Assembly (NCBI GenBank): GCA_030068075.1
Contig: CM057841.1
Location: 5,279,565-5,343,564, forward strand
From: Paguma larvata
Taxonomy: Eukaryota; Chordata; Mammalia; Carnivora; Viverridae
Reading direction: 5' to 3'
Length of the DNA stretch: 64,000 bases
Numbering within the stretch: the first letter of the stretch is position 1; each line of letters starts with the position of its first letter. Below the pieces are notes generated by a model. The model had not been told where the DNA came from, searched no databases, and saw only the letters and a list, made by a program, of their open reading frames with translations. Below, one piece after another: positions 25,040 through 38,517 of this stretch. Both the position numbers and the translations under genes were made by a program.

Positions 25040-25515
25040 CTTCAGGCTTGATGGTTTCCTAGGAGGATTTGCTTCTCTCAGAACAGCTCTAATACAGCCC
25101 GTGACAGCTCAGGACATAGGCCAAGGTCACTAAGGGGTGAAGTCCAGGGAGACTGAGCACCGGCTTCCAGGTATCCCGTCCGAGTGCCGTCACACAGGGG
25201 CTTAATGTGACAGTATGAAGGTATTGTCCAAGGAGGGAAGCTCACCGAAGCTTTGATGTCGGGGTTTCTCACTGAGGCCCCCAGTACCTTCGTGACTGGC
25301 CATGGGTCCTCTGGGGGTTCCGCAGAAGGCAGAGATACAATGTCTCACAGCCTCAGGCAAACGAAAGCCACCATTCCCTGTGAGTCACACCGTTAGCATC
25401 AATCATCAGGTCGAACTGAGGCAGCAAGGCATGAAGTCCCTTCCCAGGCTAGATGTAAAAGACTTAGGTCGTCTTCCCGGAGCTGGTCAGGGGCCAGGCC
25501 TTTGGGATGTGTAGC
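25040..25515 (-). mobile_element. Possible LTR-like fragment
   Basis: Resembles an old antisense LTR in composition and in short patches (AGGCCAAGGTCACTAAGGGG). Weak evidence. From 25516 to 26120 I see only a short imperfect duplication (TATTGGCCTGAGTGTCTATG at 25610-25629, repeated at about 25641) and no gene. Confidence 0.25.
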
Positions 25516-26119
25516 ATCTGAGGAGCCAAAGCCTGTTCAGTGAACACATTTCTGCTCAGTCCGCCCTGCTGGCCCTTGGCCTAGGCTCTGTGACGGCAAA
25601 AGTGTGCTATTGGCCTGAGTGTCTATGTATATAGTATGCTATTGGCCTGAGTGTCTCTATGTAGTAAAGTATTTCTGTGACAGATACATGGTAGCATCGT
25701 CAGAAATGTGCTTACCATTTAAAGGAGGCAGAGTAGGGCATGGGTAGATTAAGATAATAATCCACGCTGTGAAACGATTATGTTCATGTCCATATTTTGG
25801 TACTAATTTGATTACTTTTTCCTTCTGATTGATCGTTTGTGATAAACAGCTTCCCCTGTCACTACCTTACGTCATCATCCTCACCCCCGGGGAATGCAGT
25901 GAGATCTTTCTAACAGACCTTCCCCCTCTCCTGCCCCTTCCATAGCCCAACTTCCAGGCAGCGCCCAGAGTAATCTTTTTTGCAGCATGAATCACGTGAC
26001 ATCAACACTTTACTTAACACCCTGCCATAGCTACCCATTTCACAGTGGGGATTTGCTTGTCTGTATTTTCCTGTCTGTATTCTTGATACTCTGAATATGG
26101 GGCCTTGCTCACTGCAGGG

Positions 26120-26560
26120 AGGCCACCTCCTCCCAGAATAACCAGGCCTCCCAGGTAGCAAACTTGTTTTTCATGCAAACTAGACAATCCAAAGACCCTA
26201 ATGGGAACCACCTCCTTCTGGCTTTTACACTTCAGGGGACAATATTCTGTGCCCACCATCCCAGGTCCCAAGACCAGAGAAATAGGGACAGCCCTCCCAC
26301 CCTAAAGCCTGCCGGTAGTATTCAAACTAGCCAGTCCTAAGCTGTCTCCCTTGCCCTGCCTTGCCTTTCCTGTGCAAAATACAAAAGCTCGGAACCATAT
26401 TTTATCCTCCACTTCTGCCTCCTGGTCCATCCCGGTTGGTCTTCTCTTCGAGGCCCTGGGTCATGTGCCGTGCATCCTGAGTCTACGGATCTGTAAGAAT
26501 AAACTTCCCTCATGATAATCACTTTCAGGTCTGTGTGTGCTGCCACACCAGAGCAACCAG
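26120..26560 (+). mobile_element. Possible solo LTR fragment, sense
   Basis: Looks like the 3' part of a retroviral LTR: a pyrimidine-rich region, a CAAAATACAAAAGCTCGG promoter-like stretch and GTAAGAATAAACTTCCC with an AATAAA signal, then GTCTGTGTGTGCTG. No internal retroviral genes are attached. Confidence 0.4.
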
Positions 26561-26639
26561 TTCGTGGGTACGTTTGAGAGCACGCAGGAAATATATTCCA
26601 ACCTCCTGTGTAGTCCAAGGCAACACAGCGTCTCCATTT

Positions 26640-27100
26640 CTCTCTCTGACTCCTCTCATCTCACTCGAACCCCTGCAGATGCAGCTCTGGCCACATTCTT
26701 GCCCCTCTTCGGGCTCCCAGTGCTCTCCCCCTTCGGTTTCTTTGTCCTAGGTGTTCTCTGTGTGACCCCCTGTTCCTTTAGATAGCCACTTGTGACTCCT
26801 TCCCTCCTCAAAATCTGTGTTCAGATAACATGTCTCATTAGACTTGTCCCGACCATGTTATTCAGTGCTGCAAAACTGCTTTCATTCTCCTCTCCCATGA
26901 TTTCTCATCTAGGTTTTCCTATTTCCACAGCACTCCCTCCTTCCAACCTATGTTTAGGTTTTTTGTTCGTGTTTTTAAACTATTGGTTGTTAGGACAAAA
27001 GATCCTATTGAACGGGAATGCATTCTTTTTTGGTATATATGTGTCCCCATTGTGTAGGGCAGTGCCTGTCCAAAAAATGGGCACTCAATAAATATTGATC
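26640..27100 (+). repeat. L2 LINE 3' end, sense
   Basis: The 3' part ends GGGCACTCAATAAATATTGA, the usual L2 terminus, after CT-rich L2-type sequence. Confidence 0.65.
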
Positions 27101-27530
27101 AAATACATGTCTATAAATATATTTTCAAATCGTTATGAGTGACAAACGAGAGAGGGAAGAGTGATGTTGGGGTGGAGGACTATTTTAAACTTGAGAGATA
27201 GGGAGAAACCTCTATGAGGAGGTAATGGTTGACATGAACCAAGTCTCATCACCCTGGACCACCTGTCTGTAATCCAGGTGTAAATGACTCACCACTATAT
27301 CCTTCACAGCATTTTGCAAAATGCCTTCCCTCGGCTTCTCTCGGAAGTATCTGTAGAGTGAATGTTGAGTGGATTTTACCATTAGCCTACTACACGCTTC
27401 TGGTCTCTCGGCACCATTTTTAGGACTGTTGGTTGTTGATCTACTCGTTCCCTGTCTCTGCTCCCAAGAAGTAGCCTGTGACTCACGGGGGAAGAGTCAT
27501 TGTCTAAGATTAAGATATGTTTGTGCTCCT

Positions 27531-27731
27531 GGGGCACCTGGGTGGCTCAGTTGGTTAAGTGTCCGACTTCAGCTCAGGTCATGATCTCCTGGTCTGTGAG
27601 TTCAAGACCCATGTCGGGCTCTGCCGACAGCTCAGAGCCTGGAGCCTGCTTTGAATTCTGTGTCTCCCTCTCTCTCTGTCCCTCTCCTGCTCCTGCTCTC
27701 TCTCAGAAATAAGTAAACATTGAAAAAGAGA
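27531..27731 (+). repeat. SINEC_Fc-type SINE, sense, with 19-bp duplication
   Basis: Flanked by an exact duplication, AAGATATGTTTGTGCTCCT, at 27512-27530 and 27732-27750. Full SINE structure and a short A-rich tail. Confidence 0.95.
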
Positions 27732-27751
27732 AAGATATGTTTGTGCTCCTG

Positions 27752-28795
27752 GTTCCAAGAGAACAGGGGAGATTCTACAAGGAATGGAAGGAACAGCTGA
27801 CTGGAGTGGACACGTGTTAAAGGACAATTCCCCCTAAAATGACAGGAGACAAACATGAAGCAGATTACAGAATTCCAGGGTCATGGCACAGAACACATTC
27901 CTGGCCAGGGAGAATCTGGGAGCTGATGCTTTTTTCCACCAACAGAGGGCTACGGAGACCATTCATGGGGTTTGAGGACAGAGCTCCAGAACTGCTTCCA
28001 ACAAAGTTCTTGGGCCAACTGCTCCACAGCCTGAACCAAAAGTATTCAAGCTTCTTGGGTTCCTGTGGTGTTGGGTATTTGTTCTTCCCCAGGCTGGCTA
28101 CTCCCAAATTTCCCAGGTTTTCTGCTGGGAAAGCAGAGCAAAATGACTGAGTCAGCACTCTTGAACTCGGAGTGGGGACAGTGGTCTACTTCTCTCTGAT
28201 ACCCCCATTTGGGAAGCTGAAGGATTGGTGGGGTGGGTGGGAAGTAGCCTCAAGTCTTTTCAGCTGCCCTCTCCGAGTGTGGAAATCCTTCCTTTCAGCT
28301 GGGGCAAAAATGATAGTGTACCAGTATTCTCAGAAGCATGGTGCCTGAGGCGGAGCCTCCAGCCCAGAAGTGGTGACTCAGTAGAAGAGACCTCTGGAAC
28401 CATACTGGCCAGGAATTTCACCTCAGCAACAAGTAGCTGGGGGCACGATGAGAACTGCTGACCTCCCGGCCCTCCCGGAGTTGGGAGTGAGGGATCCCTG
28501 CGCTCTTGTCTGCACCACAGTGTAGTGGATTTTCTGTCTCCCTGAACTGGGAAGCTTGAAGGCAAATGAATGTCTCAGTTCAAATCCCGCAGACTCTCGC
28601 CGCTTTTACAGCATTCTAAATCATCTTCAATGCATGTTCTCCATTTGTCGTATAACCCTGTTATTGTACATCCATTTCCAGAACTAGTAAATCGTTTGTT
28701 TTGTTTTTTGCTTGCTTGTCTTAATTTTTTTTCACCAGTTTCACTAGAGAATGAGTCCACATAACTACTCATGTTGTCAAGCTAGAAGTCCTTCC
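27752..28795 (+). other. Intergenic sequence, unassigned
   Basis: No domain, repeat or splice structure recognised. Open frames of about 100 codons on both strands look like chance. Confidence 0.5.
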
Positions 28796-29395
28796 TTGTT
28801 CTTTTTTAGTTTAAATTTTTATTTTTAAACAATGTCAGATTTACTGTAAAGTGAAATATGTATTTCCCGCTATATATAACTTCCGCCCAGCTTCACTCAT
28901 GTATTACACAGATATGTAGTACATCTGTCAAAGCTAAGAAATTGACATTCATACAACATTGTTTACAAACTATTTGCATTTTACCGATTTCCCCCCCAAT
29001 AATGTCTTCGTGTTGCGAGATCCCATTCCAGGACACCAAGTTGTACTTGTCTTTTCTCTTTAGTTTTCTCTCATCTCTGAGAGTTGCTCTGTTACTCTTG
29101 TTTTTCATGATCCAAACACTTGAGGAGTATTCATTGGGTATTTTATACAATGTTCCTCAATTTGCACTTATTTGATTTTTTTATGAGTAAACTGGTGGAT
29201 TTTGGGGACAGACATCACAAAAACATCACAGACAGCTTTGTTGCATCACACTATGTGGTACATGGTGTCAACAGGACATTACTGATGCTGCTAACCTTGA
29301 TCACTCGCTCAAGGCGGTGTCTACCCGTTTCCTCTGCTGTCAAGTTGCCCTTTTTCTCTTTTCATATTTAGTCACTAAGTCCAGCTGCCTTAGGT
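28795..29395 (-). mobile_element. Old L1M 3' UTR, antisense
   Basis: Contains reversed L1M 3' UTR patches such as AAATTGACATTCATACAACA and GATCCCATTCCAGGACACCA. Heavily diverged. Confidence 0.6.
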
Positions 29396-29558
29396 TCAAG
29401 GGAATCAAGCTCACCACCTGAAATAAGACTATCTATGTATTACTTGGAATTCTGTAGGAAGGTTTCTCTCATCTCCCTGTATTCATCTATGTAAGAGCAC
29501 TATTAATTCTTGTTTTTTAAAAAAACAAATATAAGTACTTATAAGAAACATGTGTGTT

Positions 29559-29753
29559 GGGGTGCCTGGGTAGCTCGGTTGGTTAAGTCTCTGGCTCGAT
29601 TTTGGCGCAGGTCATATCTCTTGGTTGGTGAGTTCAGGCCCCACACTAGGCTCTGTGCTAACAGCAGGGAGTGTGCTTGGGATTCTCTCTTTCTTTATGC
29701 CCCACCCCTGCTTGCTCTGTCTCTCTCTCTCTCTCAAAAATAAACATTTAAAA
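29559..29753 (+). repeat. SINEC_Fc-type SINE, sense
   Basis: GGGGTGCCTGGGTAGCTCGG start and AAAAATAAACATTTAAAAAG end. Near-duplicated flanks AGAAACATGTGTGTT and AGAAATCTGTGTGTT. Confidence 0.9.
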
Positions 29754-30139
29754 AGAAAGAAATCTGTGTGTTTCTCCCTTTTATACACAAGAGGGAAAAA
29801 GAATGTGGAGGTCTACTTGATGATGTGTTTAGTAATTGTGACGGAACAGCAGGTCAAATGCACACCCTGTTTCCATTTTTATCACTATGTATATTCATTG
29901 GAAGCTGCATTTTATTTTCTCACCTTGTCATGAGAAAAAAAAACACAAGTAACCAACGATGACTTGTAAGAATTTTTGTCATATATTCTCGAAGGATTGT
30001 TAGGATTCTTGACATGTCTGTTGGTTTCTTGTCTGCACCTATTTAAAGCCCTTTCAGGGTTCGCCCCTGCCCATTCCTTTCTCCATCTATTCTCAGGCTT
30101 TTCGTGAAACTGGAAATAACCATGTTCGCTAATAACTCT

Positions 30140-30560
30140 CGAATTTGCAGATCCACGCACGACCCCTGGGCCACAGTTCAGACACAGGTCCATGTGCCCG
30201 TGCTCGACCCCGCAGTCCCGACCTCCCCCAGCCTCGCTCACCGGAGGGCGTCAAGGCCCGGCAGCACGTGCAGCTGGACCAGAGCCTGGAGCTGGGGCGG
30301 CCGAGGCGCATGCGCTGCGTGGGAGGGGCTTCCGGCATCCGCGGCCTGGAGGTCCTCTTATGGCTCTTGTGCCAGGCGCCCCTCCAGGAGGATCCCGAGG
30401 AGGTGAGGCGCACGGGGAAATCGCGAGAAGAGCCGAGGGCCTGCTTCCCCGACGTGACACGTGCCCCGACCCCGGGCGGACGTCCCCGCCTCCGGAGCCT
30501 CGATTTCCCCGGGGCGTCACCCTTGCCCCTTGGCCCCGCGGTGAAGATGTAGATCTGAGG
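30140..30560. promoter_or_regulatory. CpG-rich block upstream of gene 2
   Basis: A dense CpG block about 600-1000 bp before the gene 2 start codon. It has a near-palindromic GGCGCATGCGCTG at about 30305 resembling an NRF1 site. Open frames occur on both strands because of GC content; I recognise no protein. It could be the outer part of the gene 2 CpG island or an alternative or antisense promoter. Confidence 0.5.
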
Positions 30561-30599
30561 CAGTACTCGGCCTCCCGCATTCTTCCACTGGAGGAGACA

Positions 30600-31133
30600 G
30601 GCTCGGGAAGCTCCCCACCGCCGCTGGTTTTGGAGTGAAAAACCACATTACCCAGAAGGCTGTAGGCCGCGTGTCTGAGCGCGCTGGGCCAATGACAGCC
30701 CAGGACAGGGACATTTCCTGCGACCTGCGCCGGCGGGGGTGGAACTTCCGGTCCCTTGGAGGCGAACGTCTTCCGCCTGTGCCGGGCCGGTCCTCCCTGT
30801 CTGTGCCGCCTCGAGCGGCGGTGGGCAGGGCACGTTTGCGAGGAGCGAGCGGAGAAGGCGGTGAGGAGCCTAGGTCCCACCTCCGCGTCCTTGTACGAGC
30901 CTGACACCCGGGCTTCATCTTCCATAACGGGGTCCATAACGGGGTGTCACGTGAGCGCCTGCTGGAGCCTCCGGCCGCTGTCCCCGAAGCCCTGACGTGA
31001 TTCCCTGAGCCTCGAGCGCGTTTCACAGCGGGGAAACTGAGGCTGGGAGTGGGACCGTCAGCCGAGGTCGCCCCGCTCTGGGGCCCCTCGGCCGCCGCCC
31101 ACCCGGGCCTCGCTCTGTGCACAGGGTCCCACG
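30600..31133 (+). promoter_or_regulatory. ZNF460: CpG-island promoter / 5' UTR of gene 2
   Basis: CpG-rich sequence immediately before the start exon. In order: CACATTACCCAGAAGGC (30644-30660, resembling a ZNF143/SBS site), GGGCCAATGAC (CCAAT box, near 30688) and GGAACTTCCGGTC (ETS-type site, near 30741). No TATA box is apparent, fitting a dispersed CpG promoter. The same motif order recurs upstream of gene 3. The transcription start itself cannot be placed. Confidence 0.7.
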
Positions 31134-31163
31134 ATGGCGGCGGCGTGGATGGCCCCTGCGCGG
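31134..31163 (+). CDS. ZNF460: Gene 2, start exon (MAAAWMAPAR)
   Basis: ATG at 31134 in ACGATGGCGGC opens MAAAWMAPAR and runs into a GTGAGTGG donor at 31164. The ten residues match the remembered N terminus of human ZNF460 (MAAAWMAPA) almost exactly, which is why I chose this start. The exon ends in phase 0, as the KRAB-A exon at 33682 requires. Confidence 0.88.
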
Positions 31164-31977
31164 GTGAGTGGACAACGCTGTGGGCGTTGCCGCTTCTCTG
31201 CTTGCGGAGAGGGCTCCTGGGCAGCCGGAGGCCAGGAAGCCGTTCGCTTCCCTTTTCTCCTTGTGGTTTGTGCACAGCACGCGGCGCTGGCTTGTCATTT
31301 TATTATCCGTGGTCCTGCGCCAGTGCCGGAGCTCAGACAGGTGTTCTGGCAGTGCCCGGAGGGGGAAAGGTGGTGCTTCCTTCCGCGGGTGTCCGTCACT
31401 CACACATCCAGCCCGCGCCGAGACCTGCGGTGCCCACACCGCCCTCCCGCCGACCTTGCCTTATTCTTCCCTGGGGCGCGGTTCTCCGGACACCCCCGCC
31501 TGACCATGCTGAGTTCTCTTTCATCCTCAGTCTTTGTCCCTGCCCTGCCCCGTGCCCGCGATTCTGCCTCTATAACTCGGGGAGGGCAGGGGGGCCTCCC
31601 TCTCACATCCTCTGGCCTCTGCTCAGATGTCACGCATTTGGACAGAACTTTACCAGCACTTCAGGTCGAAGTGGCCCCTTCCCTGCTTGCCCACCATCTG
31701 GCATTTTCGTGTAGGGAACTTGGCAAAATTAAATACGCGTTCCTGGTTGAACTGGTCTGGGATGTTGTGGGAGCAAAGAGAAAACAGCGACAGAAGAACA
31801 ATGATCGCTGGTTTTGCTTAGTTTTTGCTGTGGGCTGACGAGCAGGCCTAATAACATTTCACCAGGTACTCAACTCAACTTCTCTGAGTTAGGGTCTGTT
31901 GTTATCGCTCTTTTGCAGGAGAACAACTTGAGGCTCAGAGAGTTCAGTTATCTGCCCAAATTCACTGCAGCTCTTCT
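31164..31977 (+). other. Gene 2 first intron, proximal, with MIR scrap
   Basis: GC-rich for the first few hundred bases, then ordinary. A reversed MIR piece is visible at about 31870-31970 (AACTTGAGGCTCAGAGAGTT). No exon seen. Confidence 0.5.
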
Positions 31978-32170
31978 TTTCTTTGTTTTATTTATGTTTG
32001 AGAGAGACCAAGCGTGAGCAGGAGAGAGGCAGAGAGAGAGAGGGGGACAGAGGATCCAAAGTGGGCTCCGTGCTGACAGCAGCAAGCTGGATGTGGGGCT
32101 CAAACTCAGAAACCCCAAGATCATGACCTGAGCAACGTCAGACACTCAACCGACAGGCACCCAGGCGCCC
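31978..32170 (-). repeat. SINEC-type SINE, antisense
   Basis: TTTGAGAGAGACCAAGCGTG to ACCCAGGCGCCCC. CTGCAGCTCTT flanks both ends as the target duplication. Confidence 0.88.
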
Positions 32171-32171
32171 C

Positions 32172-32960
32172 ACGCTGCAGCTCTTGAAGTAGCAGAAACA
32201 ACCGGCGTGTCGGCCACCACAGCCTGTAGTTGTAACCCCTTCTCTACAAAAAGTGGATAGAGATGCCTGGCGGTGACACCTAAACACTGCAAGCCAAGCA
32301 GGCTTCTTTGGAGTAGGCGTCTTGGGCAGGAGGTGGGGATATGGCATTTCAGCTGGTGGACCAAAAAAAAAAAAGGTATAGTGTTTGTTTCAAGAGTCCC
32401 CAGAGAACCTGTGTGATTTCCGTGTCCCCACCCCTCACCCCCAAGTCTGCCGAGACATACCCTGGGAGGGCCAGACCCTGTGGTCATTGCTGAATGTTCC
32501 ATCGTACCCTCGGCCAGGACAGACGCTGTGGCCAATCAGAGGCCGTTCTCATGGCTGCAGCCTGCACAGTCCTCAGCAGCTTCCATTCTCTGGGCCTGAA
32601 GTATTCTTTCCTCGGGGGTAAGTGCCGTGAAGACCCAGGTAGGCGGGTTTGAGTTCCAGCAGAGTCACCAAAGGAAAGGAAAAAGACTTGGGTAGGAACA
32701 AGAACCGGTGGCTCGTTGTGGATTCTCCCTGTCAGTCTGAGGAGCAGAAGGCAGTGGGACCTGGTCCAGGCCCTGCCACTTCCCAAGCAGGTGCCATCAC
32801 CTCAGGTGACCGTCCCGTAAGGTGGCTGATGATGAGTTCGCTCCTCTGCCCACGTCCACTGAATTATGTTCAGTGTTGGCCGAAATGCACGCGACCGGGA
32901 CATTTATGTGACATGCTTCACGGCCTCATTAGCTCCGTTGCTAATGGAGGAGTGTCAAGA
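32172..32960 (+). other. Gene 2 first intron, unassigned
   Basis: No supported exon or repeat recognised. Confidence 0.5.
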
Positions 32961-32964
32961 TTAT

Positions 32965-33270
32965 GCAGTTAGAACCTAGACCGGAGGGACCTCGGTTCCA
33001 ATCCTGCCTCTGCTCATTCCACATGTAAACGCTGGGCCCTGATGAATGGCATGAAGGCGGTAATGATACTGACCTCAGGCTAGGCCCAGTTGTCCCAGGG
33101 TTTCTTTTACAAATTTTTTTTTCTTTAATTCTCAAAACTATTACCACCGAGTGAGAGTTATTGTATTGATCCAGGAACTGAGGCTCAGAGAAATGAAGCG
33201 AGGCTCCCAAGTTCACACGCCAGGCAAGTGTTGATTTTGCGAGGATTCAGGCCGCAGGAGTGTGACTGCA
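32965..33270. repeat. Two MIR pieces, sense then antisense
   Basis: The sense part has GTTAGAACCTAGACCGGAGG and CGGTTCCAATCCTGCC. The antisense part has GGAACTGAGGCTCAGAGAAA and TCCCAAGTTCACACGCC. Both match the conserved MIR core. Confidence 0.65.
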
Positions 33271-33642
33271 GAGCCGGGGTCTCTCGTTCCCATCAGGAGA
33301 CAGGTAGAGCCCCAGTACGAGGCAGGCACTCTGCAAAGACCAGTGAGCCTCAGGGATCGTTTTGCAATTATTATTGCTACTGTTTCCATTATCCTCCCCC
33401 ATTCCTCTGGCATCTTAGAGCCCTCACCATGCTGCGCCTCACAGTCCATGCAGGAAGATCCTGACCTCGGGTCATTCTCCGGGGGCTCCCACGTGGGAGG
33501 CTCCTGTCCCCCGCGCTGCTGTAACCAAGGCAAAGCAGCGTTGCGGCATCCTTGAGGCCAGCACAGAGCGCGGCCCTCACCGGGCGTTTGGTCTCTCTGC
33601 TCCTTGCCATCGAGAGAGTTGGGCTCTGGTTCCCGTCAGTAA

Positions 33643-35285
<1,643 letters not shown>

Positions 35286-35490
35286 TCTTTTCTTTAAGTT
35301 TATTCATTTGTTTTGAGAAAGAGAGAGAGCACAGGAGGGGCAGAGAGAGAGGGAGAGAAAGAATCCCAAGCCGGCTCCGCCCTGTCAGCATGGAGCCCGA
35401 TGTGGGGCTCGAACTCATGAATGGCGAGATCATGACCTAAGCCGAAATCAAGAGTTGGACGCTCCACTGCCTGAGCCACCCAGGCACCCC
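35286..35490 (-). repeat. SINEC-type SINE, antisense
   Basis: Ends GAGCCACCCAGGCACCCCC. Flanked by AAGGCTTAATATTTTA and AAGGCTCAATATTTTA. Confidence 0.92.
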
Positions 35491-35608
35491 CAAGGCTCAA
35501 TATTTTAAATATGTCATTTATGTAATTCAATTCTATGTTTTAGAAACATACTGCATTTAAATTGCTTGGTACAGTCACTTGGGATATGGTTACATCCTAT
35601 AAATATTA

Positions 35609-35815
35609 GTTTTTTTTTTAACTTTATTTTTGAGAGAGACAGAGAGTGCCAGCATGGGTTGGGGAGGGGCAGAGAGAGAGGGAGAGAGAGAATCCCAAGC
35701 AGGCTGCACACTGTCAGCATGGAGCGCGATATGGGCTCAAACTTGAAAACTGTGAGATAATGACCTGAGCTGAAATCCAGTCAGACTCTTAACCAACTGA
35801 GCCACCCAGTGCCCC
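35609..35815 (-). repeat. SINEC-type SINE, antisense
   Basis: Poly-T and TTATTTTTGAGAGAGACAGA to GAGCCACCCAGTGCCCC. Confidence 0.92.
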
Positions 35816-36306
35816 TAGTTGTTTCTTTTAAAGACTTTTTAAAGAGCAGTTTTAGGTTCATAGCAAAATTGAGAGATTTCCCATAAACCCCCTGCTTCCA
35901 CACCTGCACAGCCTCCCACGTTACCAACATTCCTCCCGGAGTGGTGCATTTGATACAGTCAGTGAACCTACACTCCCATAGTCCCCCAAGTCCATAGTGT
36001 ACATTAGGGGTCGCTCCTGGTGTTGTGCGTTCTGTGGGTTTGGACAAATGTATAATGACATGTTTCCAACGTTATAGTATCATGCAGAGTATTTTCACTG
36101 TGCTAAAAGTTGTCTTTGCCCTGCCTATTCATCCCTTCCCCCTCTCCCCTTCACCAGCCCATGATCTTTTTACTATCTCATTTGTGTTTTCCAGAAACTC
36201 CTGCAGTTGGAATCATACAGTATGTAGCCCTTTCAGATTGACTTCTTTCACTTAGTAATGTGCATTTAAGTTTCCTCAGTGTCTTTCCATGGCTTGATAG
36301 CTCATT

Positions 36307-36507
36307 TCTTTTCTTTTTTTTTTAAACGTTTTATTTATTTTTGCGAGACATAGAGACAGAGTTTGAGCAGGGCAGAGAGAGAGGGAGATACAGAATCTGA
36401 AGCAGGCTCCAGGCTCTGAGCCGTCGCGGGGCTTGAACCCACAGACCGCGAGATCATGACCTGATCCGAAGTTGGCCACTTAACCAACTGAGCCACCCAG
36501 GTGCCCC
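36307..36507 (-). repeat. SINEC-type SINE, antisense
   Basis: TTTTATTTATTTTTGCGAGA to GAGCCACCCAGGTGCCCC. TTGATAGCTC is duplicated on both sides. Confidence 0.93.
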
Positions 36508-36749
36508 TTGATAGCTCGTTTCTTTTTAGTGCTGAATACTCCATTGTCTAGATGTACCACAATGTATCTATTTCCTGCTTGGATCCAATTGCTGGATCTT
36601 TGCATCTTATGGTAAAGTTATGTATACCTTTTTTCTTGTCTTACTACATTTTCTTATCTTGTTATATAACCTAATACTTCCAGTGTTTTTGTAGGTATTC
36701 TTTATCAAGTTGAGGGATTTTCCCTCCATTCCCCTTGTGCTTAGAGTTC

Positions 36750-36960
36750 TTTTTTTTTTTAAATGTATTTTTTTTAAGGTTATTTATTTACTTTGAAAGA
36801 GAGAGAGAGCATGAGTAGGGGAGAGGGACGGAGAATCCCAAGCAGGCTCCGTGCTGTCAGCACAGAGCCGGATGCGGGGCTCGATCTGACAAACTGAGAT
36901 CATGACCTGAGCCAAAGTCATGAGTCAGACACTTAACTGACTGCGCCACACAGGCTCCCC
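36750..36960 (-). repeat. SINEC-type SINE, antisense
   Basis: AAGGTTATTTATTTACTTTG to GCGCCACACAGGCTCCCCC. AGAGTT(C/G)TTTTTT flanks. Confidence 0.88.
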
Positions 36961-37829
36961 CAGAGTTGTTTTTTTTTCTTCATGAACGGATGTTGGATTT
37001 TATCAAATGCTTTTCTGCATTATCAGTGTGGTTGTGTGCCTGTCAATGTGATGGATTATGTTAATTGATTTTTAAATTTTGTATATCTGGGATAAATCCC
37101 ACTTGGTTGTGGTATATAATCTTTTTATACATGGTTTGATTTGTTAATATTTTGTGGAGGATTTTTTTTTACATCTATGTTCATGAGACATACTGTGTAT
37201 ATTTTTTTGTAATGTCTTTATCTGATATTAGGGTAGTGCTGGCCTTATAATTGAATTAGGAAATATTTCCTCTGCTTCTGTCTCTGGGAGAGATTGTAGG
37301 GAATTGGTATAATTTCTTCTTTCAGTATTTGGTAGAAGTCACCAGTGAACCCATCTGGGCCTGGTGCTTTGTTTTTTGGAAGGTTATTAACTACTGATTC
37401 ACTTTCCTTAATTGAATTTGTGAGCATAGAGTGGTTGATGGTATTCTTTTAATATCCTTTTAATGTCCATAGGATCTGTAATTTGTGTCCTCTCTCATTT
37501 TTTTTAGTTAGCCTGGCTAGAGGCTTATCCATTTTAATGATCTTTTTAGAGAACCAGATTTTGGTTTTGTTGATTTTCTCTCTTTTCCGTTTTTAATTTC
37601 ATTAATTTCTGCTCTAATTCTTATTTCTTTTGTAGTGTTTACTTAGCGCTTAATTTGCTCTTCTAGTTCTAGTTTCCTGAGGTGGGAATTTACGTAATTA
37701 ACTTTAGATCTTCCTTTTAAAAATACATGATTTCTATGTTTATAAATTTACTACTAAGCATTGCTTTGCTGAATTCCACAATTTTCCTAAGTTGTATTTT
37801 TAATTTTTTTGTGTTTGTTTGCTTTGAAG

Positions 37830-37942
37830 TTTATTTAATTTTTTTTTTTCCGGTAATCTCTACAACCCAACACGGGGCTCAAATTCATGATCCCAAGATC
37901 AAGACTCACATGCTCTCCCAGTTGAGCCAGACAGGCACACCC
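37830..37942 (-). repeat. SINEC-type SINE scrap, antisense
   Basis: Only a T-rich start and the head part remain (ACACGGGGCTCAAATTCATG to TTGAGCCAGACAGGCACACC). Confidence 0.7.
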
Positions 37943-38306
37943 TATTTTGGTTTTCATTTAGTTCAAAATATTTTTTACTTTTTTGAGATTGCTTATTAGA
38001 CCCACAAGTTATTTCAAAATGTGTTGTTTAATCTTTACCTATTTGGGGATTTTCCAGTTATCTCTCTATTATTAATTTCTAGTTAATTACTTTGTGGTCT
38101 GACAGCAGGCATTATATGATTTATTTTCTTTTTAAAGTTTGGTTAACGTGTGTTGTTTGGCCCAAAATATGATCTTTTATGGTGAATGTGTATTCTCTTT
38201 TTGGATGAAGTAGTTTATAGATGTCAGTTTTATCCAGTTAATTGATGGGATTGTTCAGTTCAGCAGCAGCATTACTAATTGTCTGCCTGTTGCATCTGTC
38301 CATTTC

Positions 38307-38517
38307 TTTCTTTTTTTTTTTAAGTTTATTTATTATTTATTTTGAAAGAGACAGAGACAGCGGAGCACAGAGAGAGGGAGAGAGAGAGAATCTCAAGCAA
38401 GCTCCGCATTGGCAACACGAGCCTGACACGGGGCTTGAACTCATGAAATTGTGAGATCATGACCTGAGCCACAACCAAGAGTTGAATGCTCAACCAACTG
38501 AGCCACCCAGGCACCCA
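38307..38517 (-). repeat. SINEC-type SINE, antisense
   Basis: AAGTTTATTTATTATTTATT to GAGCCACCCAGGCACCC. CTGTCCATTTCT is duplicated on both sides. Confidence 0.92.

Noticed and set aside
30145..30552. A 135-codon plus-strand frame and overlapping minus-strand frames of up to 252 codons (30251-31275) in the CpG island
   Set aside because: Long frames on all strands are expected from high GC. No recognisable domain is present, and they overlap the promoter of gene 2.
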